This document shows positions 51,276 through 60,866 of a stretch of 64,000 bases of DNA, piece by piece. The stretch comes from Butyricicoccus pullicaecorum (lineage in GTDB: Bacteria; Bacillota; Clostridia; Oscillospirales; Butyricicoccaceae). The notes under the pieces are model-generated. The model was not told the DNA's origin. It worked only from the letters and a program-made list of their open reading frames with translations, and made no database searches. The DNA lies in NCBI GenBank assembly GCA_018366195.1, contig JAGZIN010000003.1:92576-156575 (forward strand), written 5' to 3'. Positions within the stretch are counted from its first letter, which is position 1, and the number at the start of each line of letters is the position of its first letter. The position numbers and the translations under genes were made by a program.

Positions 51276-54200
51276 TTATTTTTCAGATTCCTCTGAAGAT
51301 GTATGAGGTTCTCCCAGTGGTACAGGCGCAGCTTCGCTTTGTGCCGCACTTGTGGTTTCGGCAGAGATGGTATCCTGCTCTGCTGCCTGTGCTTCTTTTC
51401 TGCCGTGGCGCTTTTTGCGCATCCGCATCAGAATTCCAAGGACTGCCAACGCAGCAATGACGCCGCCTGCAAGCACGATTGGTGTACCATCTCGTTTCAG
51501 TACCATAATCGTACCTTCTGGCTGTCTGTCCTCACTGACCAGATAACTTCCATCGAGCGTACTTGGCACAATTTGCATTTTTCCGTCCTGCATGACAGCA
51601 ACTGCCTTGCCGTCCTCTCCGGCGCGTACACGAAGCGTCATAGTTGCAGGAAGCGGTGTATCGTCCTGTACTCGGTAGGCATACGCCGAAATCAAACGAT
51701 ACCCGCTCGGAATCTGTTCCTCCTCTGGCTCCCATTCTCGAATGTCTACTGTGGCATCTGATGAAAATGCCCCCTCTGCCAAAATCACCGGCAGATTGCC
51801 CGAAGAAGAAATCGTCGAACGCAAATTATCATATACCGCATGAATGACCTGACTGCGCAGAATCTGTTCCGCTGTAAAATCCTCCCATCTTCCATAGGTA
51901 CCATCTGCATCTGGCACCTCTGGAATCAGATTTTCCGCAAGACTTCCCTGATAAGTTACAGGAATTTCCGCAATGGTTTGTCCATGTGCCACAAAAGTCA
52001 TCTTGAATTCCAGAAAATCAGCTGGTACACCGCTCAGGGTTTGGAAAGTTGCAAAATCAACGCCTTGAGACTGCCCGACAAAATTGATTCCATCAACACC
52101 GGCATAATCCTCATTGAGAAAATAGTTCCCCGAAACCGTACCTGATGCAGAGCCTGCAATGGCTCCCAGTTGTTCGCCTTCACTGTCAATGCGGGTCATG
52201 GCACGGCAGTTGATGATATCCTTACCAACACCGGCAATTCCTCCCAGTGCATCGCTGCCAACGAGATCGGTCAAGGAAGCACTGTTTTGAATCTTACCTC
52301 CAGATTCTCCGGCAATCCCGCCGACACGGCTGCCAGACTCACTTTCGACCTTGCTCTTGTTGATGCAGCCAATCGCAGCACCCAGTTCAGCGCGTCCCAG
52401 AATACCGCCTGCACATTCGTTCTTTGCTGTAATGGCGCCATCATTGCGACACTCGCGCACGGTTGCTTTCAGGAAAGTATGGGTATCTACAACCAGTTTA
52501 TCCTCGTCCAAATCAATATCTTCTTCTGGGTCGATTTTCAGCTCCGGTGCAACCATTCCTGCAATACCGCCAACATTGGCATCTGCTTGAATCACAGCTG
52601 TATTCTTGCAGGAAACGACCCGTCCGGGACCACTCTCTCCCTGTTCATCGGAAATATCGTCTACTGTTTTTTCCGGAACCTTAACAAGGTTTGTAATGGC
52701 ATCCTCTACCTTGCCCAACTGTGCAATGATTGACTTTGTGGTGCCATGCAGGTCTGTATTGGTGCTCGCCGCACCGTCTGTCATCTGTCCCACGCGGTCA
52801 TTGATAATGGTCAGCTGCTGATTGACATCATTCATGGTCTCCTTGCCCTTATCGCCCAGTGTACTGGTATAGGAACGCAGACGATTTTGAATGGTATTCA
52901 TGCTGCTGTTGATTTGGCGCAGGCTGTTCATGGAATTGCTGCTATATGCTGCCGTATCAGAATTGATGGTACTAGCAAGGTTTTCCAGCTTTTCCAGCGC
53001 ACGCTCTGCATCTCTGAGCGACTGCTGTATTTCATCTGCGGACTGGCTGATTCCCCATTGTACATTGCTGACCATCAGCTTCATCGCATCGGTTGCATCT
53101 GCAAGCGCCTTTTTGACCCGTGCGAGCCGTGCAGAAGGATCAATGGTGCCAAGCTGCTGCAAAGCCTCACTCAGCTGTCCCAGCTTATCGGTATCACTGC
53201 CTCCGCCGGTTAAAATGCTGACAACCTGATTGACAAATCTGTTGAGACGGTTCAGGTCGTCCTTCGCCCCTTGCAGCTCTGCCAACGCATCTTGAATTCG
53301 TCCATGTGCGGTCGAGGTTGCAGAATCCACCTCATCAATTGCAGTCGAAACACCATTGGTCAGCGTATAGGGAATATCAATCAGATTTTTCCGTACCTTC
53401 TTCATGTTCTTAATGACCTGTTCCAGATTTTTACTGGTTTCCTGAATAAAGGCATCGGAATCATTGATAAGCCCATCAAGAGACAGGTTAATTGACTGTG
53501 CAGAAACATGGATATCTCCAAGCATTGCATCTGCATCATCAATCGCCTCCACGCCGGCGCTATGTGCGGTGTCACGAATCGAACTCATGGCATCGTTCAT
53601 GACCTTAAAATCATCTACTACATTATCAGCAGCATTCGAGACCTGATCCGCAAGCTGATTGAGCAGTCCGCTCAGGCTATCGAGTGCACGGTCTAACTCA
53701 TCAATTGGCTTCGTTCCGTAGGTTTTGTCAATATACGGCTCAAACTGTCCAACAATACCGCCGACATCTTTGCGTCCATATACCTTTCCATGATTCACGC
53801 AGGAAATCACACTGCCATCTTGAATTCCCACAATGCCGCCTGTATTGTATCCAACGTGCTGATATCCAATTTCTCCCTTATTTGTGCAGGAACGAATCAC
53901 ACCATTGGATTTTCCTGTAATGCCGCCTGTGTTGGTTGGGGACTGATTCCCATCGGTATTGACTGCACCCTCATTGATACAGCCTTGAATCGTTCCCTCA
54001 CTGCGTCCGGCAATACCGCCTGCATTGGTGCTGCCTGTTACAACCACCTGACTGAGACAGTCAAGCACCACACCACTTGCCTCGTTGACACCAACCACAC
54101 CGCCAATACTCTCGTCTCCCGTGACGGTTCCCTTGACTGCACAGGAGCGAATCAGACCCTCATTGCGTCCGGCTAAAATACCCAAGCCTGATTTGGTTCC

Positions 54201-54587
54201 TTCCGGCTCTACCGTGCCCGAAACCGTTAGGCTGTGCACAACTGCACCGGATTTGATATAGCGAAACAATCCACGGTCAGAACCTCTGCCTCGACTGTCA
54301 TAGCCTGTAATGGTGTGATGGTTTCCGTCAAAGGTTCCGCAGAAAACGGGAACCGATACCGAACCATATCCCGACAAATCAATATCCTGCTCCAAAATAA
54401 CGGTCAAACCTTGTGAATAAGTATTGGTCGCACAGTCCTTTGCAAACGCCTTAAATTCACTTGCGCTCGTAATATGAATGGTACGTGTATCCGATGCAGC
54501 TTCTGCTGCCAGCGCAGGGACAAGCGGTGCTGCCATCAGTAAGACTGCAATGCCCCATGCAGACAACCGTTTCAACTGATTTCTCAT
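51276..54587 (-). CDS. Giant surface protein: GLUG beta-helix split by a long coiled coil, one C-terminal membrane anchor
   Basis: This is a 1103-residue protein with a signal peptide at residues 1-28. An N-terminal GLUG-type beta-helix (about 35-275) has turns such as GGIAGRSEGTIQGCINEGAV, GGITGKSNGVIRSCTNKGEI and GGIVGQFEP. Residues about 285-640 are predicted helical and coiled coil, rich in Ala, Leu, Asp and Ser (LNQLADQVSNAADNV, SMNTIQNRLRSYTSTLG). GLUG turns return at about 650-810 (GGIAGMVAPE, GGILGRAELGAAIGCINKS, GGIAGESGGKIQNS). A beta-rich region follows, then one membrane helix (about 1043-1060) with a basic stop and a 40-residue tail. It overlaps the MMPL gene by four bases, so the two are made together. 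I infer an envelope-spanning partner or stalk for that transporter. Confidence 0.8.
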   Translation of the reverse strand: MRNQLKRLSAWGIAVLLMAAPLVPALAAEAASDTRTIHITSASEFKAFAKDCATNTYSQGLTVILEQDIDLSGYGSVSVPVFCGTFDGNHHTITGYDSRGRGSDRGLFRYIKSGAVVHSLTVSGTVEPEGTKSGLGILAGRNEGLIRSCAVKGTVTGDESIGGVVGVNEASGVVLDCLSQVVVTGSTNAGGIAGRSEGTIQGCINEGAVNTDGNQSPTNTGGITGKSNGVIRSCTNKGEIGYQHVGYNTGGIVGIQDGSVISCVNHGKVYGRKDVGGIVGQFEPYIDKTYGTKPIDELDRALDSLSGLLNQLADQVSNAADNVVDDFKVMNDAMSSIRDTAHSAGVEAIDDADAMLGDIHVSAQSINLSLDGLINDSDAFIQETSKNLEQVIKNMKKVRKNLIDIPYTLTNGVSTAIDEVDSATSTAHGRIQDALAELQGAKDDLNRLNRFVNQVVSILTGGGSDTDKLGQLSEALQQLGTIDPSARLARVKKALADATDAMKLMVSNVQWGISQSADEIQQSLRDAERALEKLENLASTINSDTAAYSSNSMNSLRQINSSMNTIQNRLRSYTSTLGDKGKETMNDVNQQLTIINDRVGQMTDGAASTNTDLHGTTKSIIAQLGKVEDAITNLVKVPEKTVDDISDEQGESGPGRVVSCKNTAVIQADANVGGIAGMVAPELKIDPEEDIDLDEDKLVVDTHTFLKATVRECRNDGAITAKNECAGGILGRAELGAAIGCINKSKVESESGSRVGGIAGESGGKIQNSASLTDLVGSDALGGIAGVGKDIINCRAMTRIDSEGEQLGAIAGSASGTVSGNYFLNEDYAGVDGINFVGQSQGVDFATFQTLSGVPADFLEFKMTFVAHGQTIAEIPVTYQGSLAENLIPEVPDADGTYGRWEDFTAEQILRSQVIHAVYDNLRSTISSSGNLPVILAEGAFSSDATVDIREWEPEEEQIPSGYRLISAYAYRVQDDTPLPATMTLRVRAGEDGKAVAVMQDGKMQIVPSTLDGSYLVSEDRQPEGTIMVLKRDGTPIVLAGGVIAALAVLGILMRMRKKRHGRKEAQAAEQDTISAETTSAAQSEAAPVPLGEPHTSSEESEK

Positions 54588-57043
54588 TCCCTTTTTTCCT
54601 CCTCTATCTGAAACGCCGGATCTGCTGGGTCCTTTGGAATCGGCTTTTTGCTCTCAATCATGGCATTGACATCGCCGCGAATCACACCGCGAATCTCACC
54701 ATCTACAAAGCCCGAAACGTGACCGCGAATATGCCCATCAACACGCATGATACCGCCGGAAAAGCGCTGTTTCCGGTCGATATTCAACGTAATTGCCGTT
54801 CGCTCGATTAAGGTATCGCCCAAAAGCAGCAGCTGCGGCAGTACCGTCATAACAAGAACAATGGAAGTCAGGGTTCCGCGTCCCAGTGCAAGACCCAAAG
54901 AACTGATTGCAGGGTTTGTAGAGATAAAGCCAATCAGGAAACCGGAAACCGTCATAATGGAGCCGGAGGTCAAAATCGTCGGAAAGCTTTGGTTGAGTGT
55001 TTCAATCACCGCGTCATGCCGGCTCATTTGATTTTTGAGTTCCATATATCGGTTGGTAATGACGATTGCATAGTCGATGGTTGCACCCATCTGAATCGAA
55101 CTGACCACGAGATAGCTCAGGAAAAACAGATTGGTGTCCATGATTGCCGGAAACGAAAAGTTAATCCAGATACTGCCCTGAATCGTCAAAACGAGCAAAA
55201 TGGGCAAGCCTGCGGATTTGAAGGTAAAGAGCAGGATAATCATAACAAACAATGCGGTCAGCACACTGATTTTCAGATTGTCGTCGATAAAGGATTGAGA
55301 AAGGTCCTGTGCATTGGTCGAGTTGCCGACCAGAAGCACATCGTCTCCATAATACTGCTCTGCAATTTCACGCATCTGTGCCAGCAGAGCAAAGGTTTCA
55401 GGGCTTTCCTCCGGTACATCGGCGGTAAAGACCAGACGTGACCAGTGTTCCCCTTGCAGCTGCGGCAGACCAATATCCAGCTGTTCCTGTAAATCATTAA
55501 CCTTATCGGCTTGCTCTCCCTCTAGCTTAAAGACGCCCTTATCCTTTTGCTCACACAGGAATTGGAAGCTGTCTACCAGCGGAATTTCGTAGTCATCTGG
55601 ATTTTGGAAAATTGCACCATATTCCTCATTCTGCAAGCCATACGCCTGATACAGCAGACGTGCATGCTCGATATCTACCCCTGCCAGTTCTGCAAACTGA
55701 CGCGGTTTGAGCTTATCGGTCAACATATGACCCTCAGCTTCCGTGTTTGCCAATCCCTGTGCCTTATTGATTTGCGGCAAGCTGCCGATTTCATTTAGGA
55801 TTTTGCCTTCCTTTTCATAATCGCCACGGGGCACAACCAGTGCAATCAAATTCTGATTGCCAAAGGTTTCCGAAATACGGTCGAGCGCAATACGCTGTTC
55901 GGGCGGATTGCCCGTGTCAATGACATTTTCCGAGAAGCAGTACTCACACTGTCCGGACAGATAGATACCGCCAACCATCAGCACCAGAAAAATAGGAGGC
56001 AAGATATAGCGCAGCTTGACAACCGCCTTTCCCACAAAGCTGATGCGCGGCACCAAATTGGCATGGCGTGTGCGCTCAATGCCTTTGCTGAACAGCATCA
56101 GCAGTCCCGGCATCAAAAGGAATACGGTGAGCATACTGCAAATAATACCCTTGGACATGACAGCACCCATATCAAATCCAATGCGGAACTTCATGAGCAT
56201 GAGCGCAATCATACCCGAAATGGTGGTAAGGCTTGACGAAGAAATTTCAACGATTGCCTTGGAAAGCGCTGCAATATCCGCTTCTCTGGCAGGCTTGGTT
56301 TCACGCTCCTCCATATAACGATGGCAAAAGATGATGGCATAGTCGATTGCCAACGCAAGCTGGAGTACAATGGCAACAGAGTTTGTAATAAAGGAGACCT
56401 CTCCAAACCAGTAGTTTGTTCCCATGTTCAGAACTGCTGCGACTGCGAACACAATCAGGTATACCGGAACCTCCATATAGCTTTTGGAGGTGAACAGCAG
56501 CACCAGAATAATGACAATGGCTGCCACCACCAAAATAACTCCCATTTCATTTTGCAATTGAGCAGAGGTATCCAAACCAACCGGCGAACTGATGTAAGTA
56601 TCATAAGGAGCCAGAGCTGCCTTGATGCTGTTCATTGCCCGTACGGATTTGGGGTCATCTTCTTCCCCATCGAAGGTGACAGAAATTCGAGCTGAGGAGC
56701 CTTTATAATGCTTCTCGGTGTCATCAAATTCAACACTGGACACACCATCAATCGTTTCAATCTGGTCTGCCATTTTCTGTGCTTCGTCCCATGTAATATT
56801 GGTGAGCATAAATTCGCCTGCACCCAGCGTTGTGAATTCCTCCTCCATCAGAGTCAATCCGCGGCGGGTCTCGGTATCGGCTGGCAGATATGCGGTAATA
56901 TCATCGTTGACCTTTACCTTTCCAACCGAACTGGCACAAAAGAGGACAGCCGCCAAAAAGACCAGATAAATCGCCTTGCGTTTGTCCACAATAAATCGTG
57001 CCAGACGCATCATAAAATCTTCTGACTTGCGTTCTTCCGACAT
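54584..57043 (-). CDS. MMPL/RND-superfamily transporter
   Basis: This is an 819-residue membrane protein with the RND duplication. Each half has one helix, a large outside loop and five more helices. The GxxxDY-type motif of MMPL proteins appears twice: LALAIDYAIIFCHRYMEERE near residue 240 and MGATIDYAIVITNRYMELKN near 670. MMPL pumps in Gram-positives move lipids, fatty acids, siderophores or drugs across the membrane using proton flow. The ATG at 57043 lies ten bases after AAAGG; starts at 57049 and 57094 fit less well. It is the first gene of a two-gene unit with the GLUG/coiled-coil protein. The substrate is unknown. Confidence 0.92.
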   Translation of the reverse strand: MSEERKSEDFMMRLARFIVDKRKAIYLVFLAAVLFCASSVGKVKVNDDITAYLPADTETRRGLTLMEEEFTTLGAGEFMLTNITWDEAQKMADQIETIDGVSSVEFDDTEKHYKGSSARISVTFDGEEDDPKSVRAMNSIKAALAPYDTYISSPVGLDTSAQLQNEMGVILVVAAIVIILVLLFTSKSYMEVPVYLIVFAVAAVLNMGTNYWFGEVSFITNSVAIVLQLALAIDYAIIFCHRYMEERETKPAREADIAALSKAIVEISSSSLTTISGMIALMLMKFRIGFDMGAVMSKGIICSMLTVFLLMPGLLMLFSKGIERTRHANLVPRISFVGKAVVKLRYILPPIFLVLMVGGIYLSGQCEYCFSENVIDTGNPPEQRIALDRISETFGNQNLIALVVPRGDYEKEGKILNEIGSLPQINKAQGLANTEAEGHMLTDKLKPRQFAELAGVDIEHARLLYQAYGLQNEEYGAIFQNPDDYEIPLVDSFQFLCEQKDKGVFKLEGEQADKVNDLQEQLDIGLPQLQGEHWSRLVFTADVPEESPETFALLAQMREIAEQYYGDDVLLVGNSTNAQDLSQSFIDDNLKISVLTALFVMIILLFTFKSAGLPILLVLTIQGSIWINFSFPAIMDTNLFFLSYLVVSSIQMGATIDYAIVITNRYMELKNQMSRHDAVIETLNQSFPTILTSGSIMTVSGFLIGFISTNPAISSLGLALGRGTLTSIVLVMTVLPQLLLLGDTLIERTAITLNIDRKQRFSGGIMRVDGHIRGHVSGFVDGEIRGVIRGDVNAMIESKKPIPKDPADPAFQIEEEKRE

Positions 57044-57103
57044 GAACATACAACCTTTCCTAAGCGTCCTCAAGGTACGCTCTATTGATTCCAATACGAT
57101 TTT

Positions 57104-57132
57104 ATCATACCTGTTCTGCTTCCAGAAAACAA
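57104..57132 (-). promoter_or_regulatory. Promoter of the MMPL-GLUG operon
   Basis: On the minus strand TTGTTT (57132-57127) and TATGAT (57109-57104) are separated by 17 bases. Confidence 0.6.
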
Positions 57133-57172
57133 GCGTCCCACCTGTGACAGCCCAAGCCCCTTGTTACATTTT

Positions 57173-57196
57173 GGGACAAATCCAGAAAATTGTCCC
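57173..57196. promoter_or_regulatory. Inverted repeat upstream of the MMPL promoter
   Basis: GGGACAA (57173-57179) and TTGTCCC (57190-57196) form a perfect dyad with a 10-base centre, about 40 bases upstream of the -35 box. No T-run follows it on the minus strand, so it does not look like a terminator for the SDR gene. It is a candidate activator or repressor site. Confidence 0.4.
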
Positions 57197-57208
57197 AGAA
57201 AATGACAA

Positions 57209-57928
57209 TCAGATGATGAAACCTCCGGTTACACCGAGCACCTGTCCCGTGACAAACGAAGCATCTTCTGAGCATAAATAACGTATGGTATGTGCAACCT
57301 CCTCTGCCCTGCCCAAACGCCCAAGGTCCGTATCTGCCGCAAGCTGCCGCAGCACCTCCGCATCATGGAGCTGATTCATTTCTGTGTCAATTACCCCAGG
57401 TGCAACACAGTTGACCCGGATTCCAGAGAGTCCAAGCTCATGTGCAAGGGACTTGGAAAGTCCAATCAATCCTGCTTTTGATGCGGCATAATGGCTTTCA
57501 CACGATGCGCCGGTTTGTCCCCACACCGACGAAACAGTAACGATTGCGCCCTCCTTCTCGCGAACAAGGTCCGGAAGTGCCGCCTGTATGGTATAAAATA
57601 CACTGCGCAAATTGCTGTCCATGACAAAATCCCAATCCGCATCTGTCAAGTCGCAAAACATTTTTTGCTGGGCAACCCCTGCATTGCATACAACTGCGCC
57701 AATCGTTCCCAAAGATTTTCGAATCTGCGCTGCACACTGTTCAACCTGTTCCCGCTTTGTCAAGTCGCACTGGATTGCCATAGCGCCGGTTTGCGCTGCC
57801 ACCCGCTCGGCGTCCTCTGTACGGCTATGATAACAAAATGCAACTTTCCAGCCTGCTTGTGAAAATGCGTGCACACAAGCCGCGCCAATGCCACGGGAAC
57901 CGCCTGTAATCCAAACTGTTTTCTTCAT
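57209..57928 (-). CDS. Short-chain dehydrogenase/reductase (FabG-like)
   Basis: This 239-residue Rossmann-fold NAD(P)-dependent oxidoreductase has the cofactor motif TGGSRGIGAA at residues 8-17, CNAGVAQ near 85, and the catalytic Ser (VSSVWGQTG) with YAASKAG near 150. The C-terminal VTGQVLGVTGGFII is typical of 3-oxoacyl-ACP reductases. No other fatty-acid synthesis gene is near, so the substrate is open. AAAAAGGAG precedes the ATG. No promoter is seen between it and the pfkA terminator 28 bases upstream, so it may depend on read-through. Confidence 0.88.
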   Translation of the reverse strand: MKKTVWITGGSRGIGAACVHAFSQAGWKVAFCYHSRTEDAERVAAQTGAMAIQCDLTKREQVEQCAAQIRKSLGTIGAVVCNAGVAQQKMFCDLTDADWDFVMDSNLRSVFYTIQAALPDLVREKEGAIVTVSSVWGQTGASCESHYAASKAGLIGLSKSLAHELGLSGIRVNCVAPGVIDTEMNQLHDAEVLRQLAADTDLGRLGRAEEVAHTIRYLCSEDASFVTGQVLGVTGGFII

Positions 57929-57955
57929 GGATAAATCACAAACTCCTTTTTCATG

Positions 57956-57986
57956 AAAAAAGCGGACAGAGCGTTTGCTCTGTCCG
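57956..57986 (-). terminator. Terminator of pfkA
   Basis: On the minus strand CGGACAGAGC (57986-57977) pairs with GCTCTGTCCG (57972-57963), followed by CTTTTTTC. Confidence 0.9.
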
Positions 57987-57996
57987 TTCGATATCG

Positions 57997-58974
57997 TTAA
58001 ATTGCAACAACCTGCTGTGCTTCAAACAAGCTCTGGTTCAAATCCTTGGTCAACTCAAGCGCTTCCTCGATGTCAATATCAACGATTTCGCCGCCATGAA
58101 GTGCAACCACGCGCTTGCTTTTGCCTTCTTCCAGTACCTTGACCGCATCATGACCCATGCGAGTTCCCATGGTTCTGTCCTGTGAGGAGGGCGCACCGCC
58201 GCGCTGAATATGCCCCAAAATCGTCAAACGGCTGTCAATTCCTGTTGCATCATGAATACGGTCTGAGACTTCCTGTGCCGAACCATATCCTTCTGCTACA
58301 ATAATAATATGGTGATTTCTGCCTTTAATGCGTCCCATGCGCATTTTTTCAATGACTTCCATTTCAAAGTCGATTTCACGCTCCGGAAGTAAAATTGCAG
58401 TTGCACCACAGGCACAGCCCACATTGAGCGCCAGATGTCCTGCATGACGCCCCATGACCTCAACAACAGAACAGCGTTCATGAGACTGCATGGTATCTCT
58501 CAGCTTGTCGATACAATCCAGCGCTGTATTGCAGGCAGTATCAAAGCCAATGGTGTATTCTGAGCACCCAATATCATTGTCGATGGTTCCTGGAACCCCA
58601 ACACATGGCACACCCAAGCGAGACAGGGCGAGTGCACCGCGGAATGTACCATCACCACCAATGCAGACCAGTCCATCAATTCCCATGTATTTACAGGTAT
58701 CGGCAGCCTTTTGCAGCCCTTCTGGTGTGAGCATTTCCTTACATCGTGCAGTATAAAGCATGGTACCACCCTTTCGGCTGATGCCATCTACGCTGCGTGC
58801 AGCAAGTTCTATAATGTCACCATTGATCAAGCCACTGTAACCGCGGCGAATCCCGAGCACGGAAATTCCATGTGCCGATGCAGTACGTACAACGGCGCGA
58901 ATGACAGCGTTCATGCCCGGTGCATCACCGCCGCTTGTAAGCACGCCAATACGCCGAATTGGTTTCTGTTCCAT
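57997..58974 (-). CDS. pfkA: ATP-dependent 6-phosphofructokinase
   Basis: This 325-residue glycolytic enzyme phosphorylates fructose-6-phosphate. It has IGVLTSGGDAPGMNAVIRA near residue 8, CIGGDGTFRGA near 103, the active-site PGTIDNDI near 127 and TIGFDTACNTA, and MGRHAGHLAL near 170. The GGDGTFRG pattern is that of ATP-using PFKs, since pyrophosphate-using ones have a Asp-Asp change there. TAGGAGG precedes the ATG at 58974; the in-frame start at 59007 lies in the leader. Confidence 0.97.
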   Translation of the reverse strand: MEQKPIRRIGVLTSGGDAPGMNAVIRAVVRTASAHGISVLGIRRGYSGLINGDIIELAARSVDGISRKGGTMLYTARCKEMLTPEGLQKAADTCKYMGIDGLVCIGGDGTFRGALALSRLGVPCVGVPGTIDNDIGCSEYTIGFDTACNTALDCIDKLRDTMQSHERCSVVEVMGRHAGHLALNVGCACGATAILLPEREIDFEMEVIEKMRMGRIKGRNHHIIIVAEGYGSAQEVSDRIHDATGIDSRLTILGHIQRGGAPSSQDRTMGTRMGHDAVKVLEEGKSKRVVALHGGEIVDIDIEEALELTKDLNQSLFEAQQVVAI

Positions 58975-59053
58975 AACTGTACCTCCTAAGAAGGAATGTA
59001 ATTTCACTTGTTCGTCCGTCGCAGCTCTTGTGTGCTTTTGCGGACTTTGTTTT

Positions 59054-59082
59054 ATTATAACATTTTATGTACAAAAATACAA
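59054..59082 (-). promoter_or_regulatory. Promoter of pfkA
   Basis: On the minus strand TTGTAT (59082-59077) and TATAAT (59059-59054) are separated by 17 bases. Confidence 0.82.
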
Positions 59083-59121
59083 GCCGATTGCCGTACACTT
59101 ATACAGAGATTCTTGACCGCA

Positions 59122-59163
59122 GCAAAGAAAAAGACAGCCACAGAAAATACTCCATAGCTGTCT
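59122..59163 (-). terminator. Terminator of the polysaccharide deacetylase gene
   Basis: On the minus strand AGACAGC (59163-59157) pairs with GCTGTCT (59138-59132), followed by TTTTCTTTG. Confidence 0.8.
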
Positions 59164-59168
59164 GATTT

Positions 59169-60815
59169 TTATGCTGCGTCAGAGGATTTCTCCTTTTCGA
59201 GTAAATCATCACGGAATCCGTTATAAACCACACCCGGTTCGAGCTTTACCCCCTTTATGGCAGCCAGCTCTGAAACGGTTACAAAGGCAAAGCCGCGATC
59301 CGCAAGGGTGTCCATGGCGCGGGTCACGCCCTCCAATGTACATTCACGCAGGTCGTGCATGAGTACAATATCGCCGTCCTTTGCATTGGAAACGATTTTA
59401 TCATAGATAATATCAGCGTCACGGTTCTTCCAATCCAGTGTATCCAAGCTCCAGTTGATGATTGGCAGACCACTTTCCTTCATTGCCTGCTGCACAGTGT
59501 CATCATAGGCACCGCCGACCGGGCGCATTACAGTTGGCTTTTGTCCGGTATAGGACTCTATCAAATCGGTATTTTCGTCTACTTCCTTGTGTACAAATTC
59601 ATTTGACTTGTTTTTGAGTGTTTTCATCGGGTGGTTCATGGTATGATTTCCCAACTCATGTCCTTCTGCCAGATAGCGCTCCATGTGCGTGTGGAAGTCT
59701 TTGATGCGGTAGCCACACATGAAGAATGTGGCATGTGCATTGTGTTCCTTGAGGGAGTTGAGCAGACGTGCCGTCAGTCCCTTGGAACCTCCAGTTGGAC
59801 CATCATCAAAGGTGAGTGCAATGTAAGCATCTGCCTTAGGGATTCCTGCAAGGCTCGGCAGACCAGAAGCTGCTGCTGCGACTGCGTCCATCTGCATCGC
59901 ATGACCGTCCAACGGATATCCTGTAATGGCAGTCATACCCTCTGCGGGCTGAGAATAGGACTTTCCAAGCGCTGCTGCAAGGTCACTGACCTTACAATAC
60001 GGTGTATCTTCAATGGTTGCGATGGAAAGATTCATTTTCTTTCCGTCCTTATGCAGAGCGCCATTTTCATATTTCACACTGCCATTGCTGACCTCAGACA
60101 GTGCTTGTGCTGGAAAGTAGATTCCATCGTCCTGTTTTCTAATTTTTGCATTGTCCGGCAAATCCACCTGATTTCCATTGAGCAGAACTGAGGTCGCATC
60201 TTCTCTCATCACAATACTGTCTGCAAGGTACTGCTCTACGGAGTATCCCAGCTTTTCCTGTGCGCTTGCTTTGAGTGCTTCCATTTTCTTGTCATCGGTA
60301 TCACCGAGCACACAAATCGCATAGCCGCCTTCTGCGGGTGGATAGGAGGAAAATTTTCCGCCTAATGCCTCTGTAATGGCACGTCCCGGAACATAGAACA
60401 CCGCTCCATTGCGTGTCGGTTTCACTGGTAAGGTATATTCCTGATTATCTACACCCATAATACTGGAATCGTCCTGCCGCAGCAGAATGGTTTTCTCTCC
60501 AATCGTCATTTTGAAGGTTTCATTTTCAAAAATAAGCTGTCCGCCGAGTCCTTCTACCAATGGACGGATTGGAAGCAATAAATTGCCTGCAGGGTCAAGG
60601 TACGGAGTAATTGCAGTTCCCTGTCCGTCATCTATTGTGCTGACTTCCCCATCTCGAATAACCATATTATTGTTGATTTGTAAAACCAGCTCATGATTAT
60701 CTGGCTTTGGCGTAAAGGAAGGAAGTCCCCCCTCTCGAATTGCACTGACCGTTGCCGGAATCATGGCAACGAACAGAACCAAAATCATCAGTGCTGCGCC
60801 TGTTTTCCATTTCAT
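59169..60815 (-). CDS. Polysaccharide deacetylase with copper amine oxidase-type N-terminal domains
   Basis: This is a 548-residue exported protein. Residues 1-25 form a signal peptide or anchor. About 45-310 hold copper-amine-oxidase-N-like modules (LLLPIRPLVEGLGGQLIFEN, YVPGRAITEALGGKFS), which are common wall-facing domains in Firmicutes. The NodB catalytic domain spans about 330-510, with TFDDGP for the catalytic base and metal Asp, NHTMNH for the metal His pair, RPVGG in place of the usual RPPYG, DTLDW and LMHD. It should remove acetyl groups from peptidoglycan or another wall glycan. It has its own promoter, with tandem repeats next to the -35 box. Confidence 0.92.
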   Translation of the reverse strand: MKWKTGAALMILVLFVAMIPATVSAIREGGLPSFTPKPDNHELVLQINNNMVIRDGEVSTIDDGQGTAITPYLDPAGNLLLPIRPLVEGLGGQLIFENETFKMTIGEKTILLRQDDSSIMGVDNQEYTLPVKPTRNGAVFYVPGRAITEALGGKFSSYPPAEGGYAICVLGDTDDKKMEALKASAQEKLGYSVEQYLADSIVMREDATSVLLNGNQVDLPDNAKIRKQDDGIYFPAQALSEVSNGSVKYENGALHKDGKKMNLSIATIEDTPYCKVSDLAAALGKSYSQPAEGMTAITGYPLDGHAMQMDAVAAAASGLPSLAGIPKADAYIALTFDDGPTGGSKGLTARLLNSLKEHNAHATFFMCGYRIKDFHTHMERYLAEGHELGNHTMNHPMKTLKNKSNEFVHKEVDENTDLIESYTGQKPTVMRPVGGAYDDTVQQAMKESGLPIINWSLDTLDWKNRDADIIYDKIVSNAKDGDIVLMHDLRECTLEGVTRAMDTLADRGFAFVTVSELAAIKGVKLEPGVVYNGFRDDLLEKEKSSDAA

Positions 60816-60866
60816 TATATCAAATCTCCTATCTCAAAATGCAATCGTTCCCGTACATTCGGTCTT

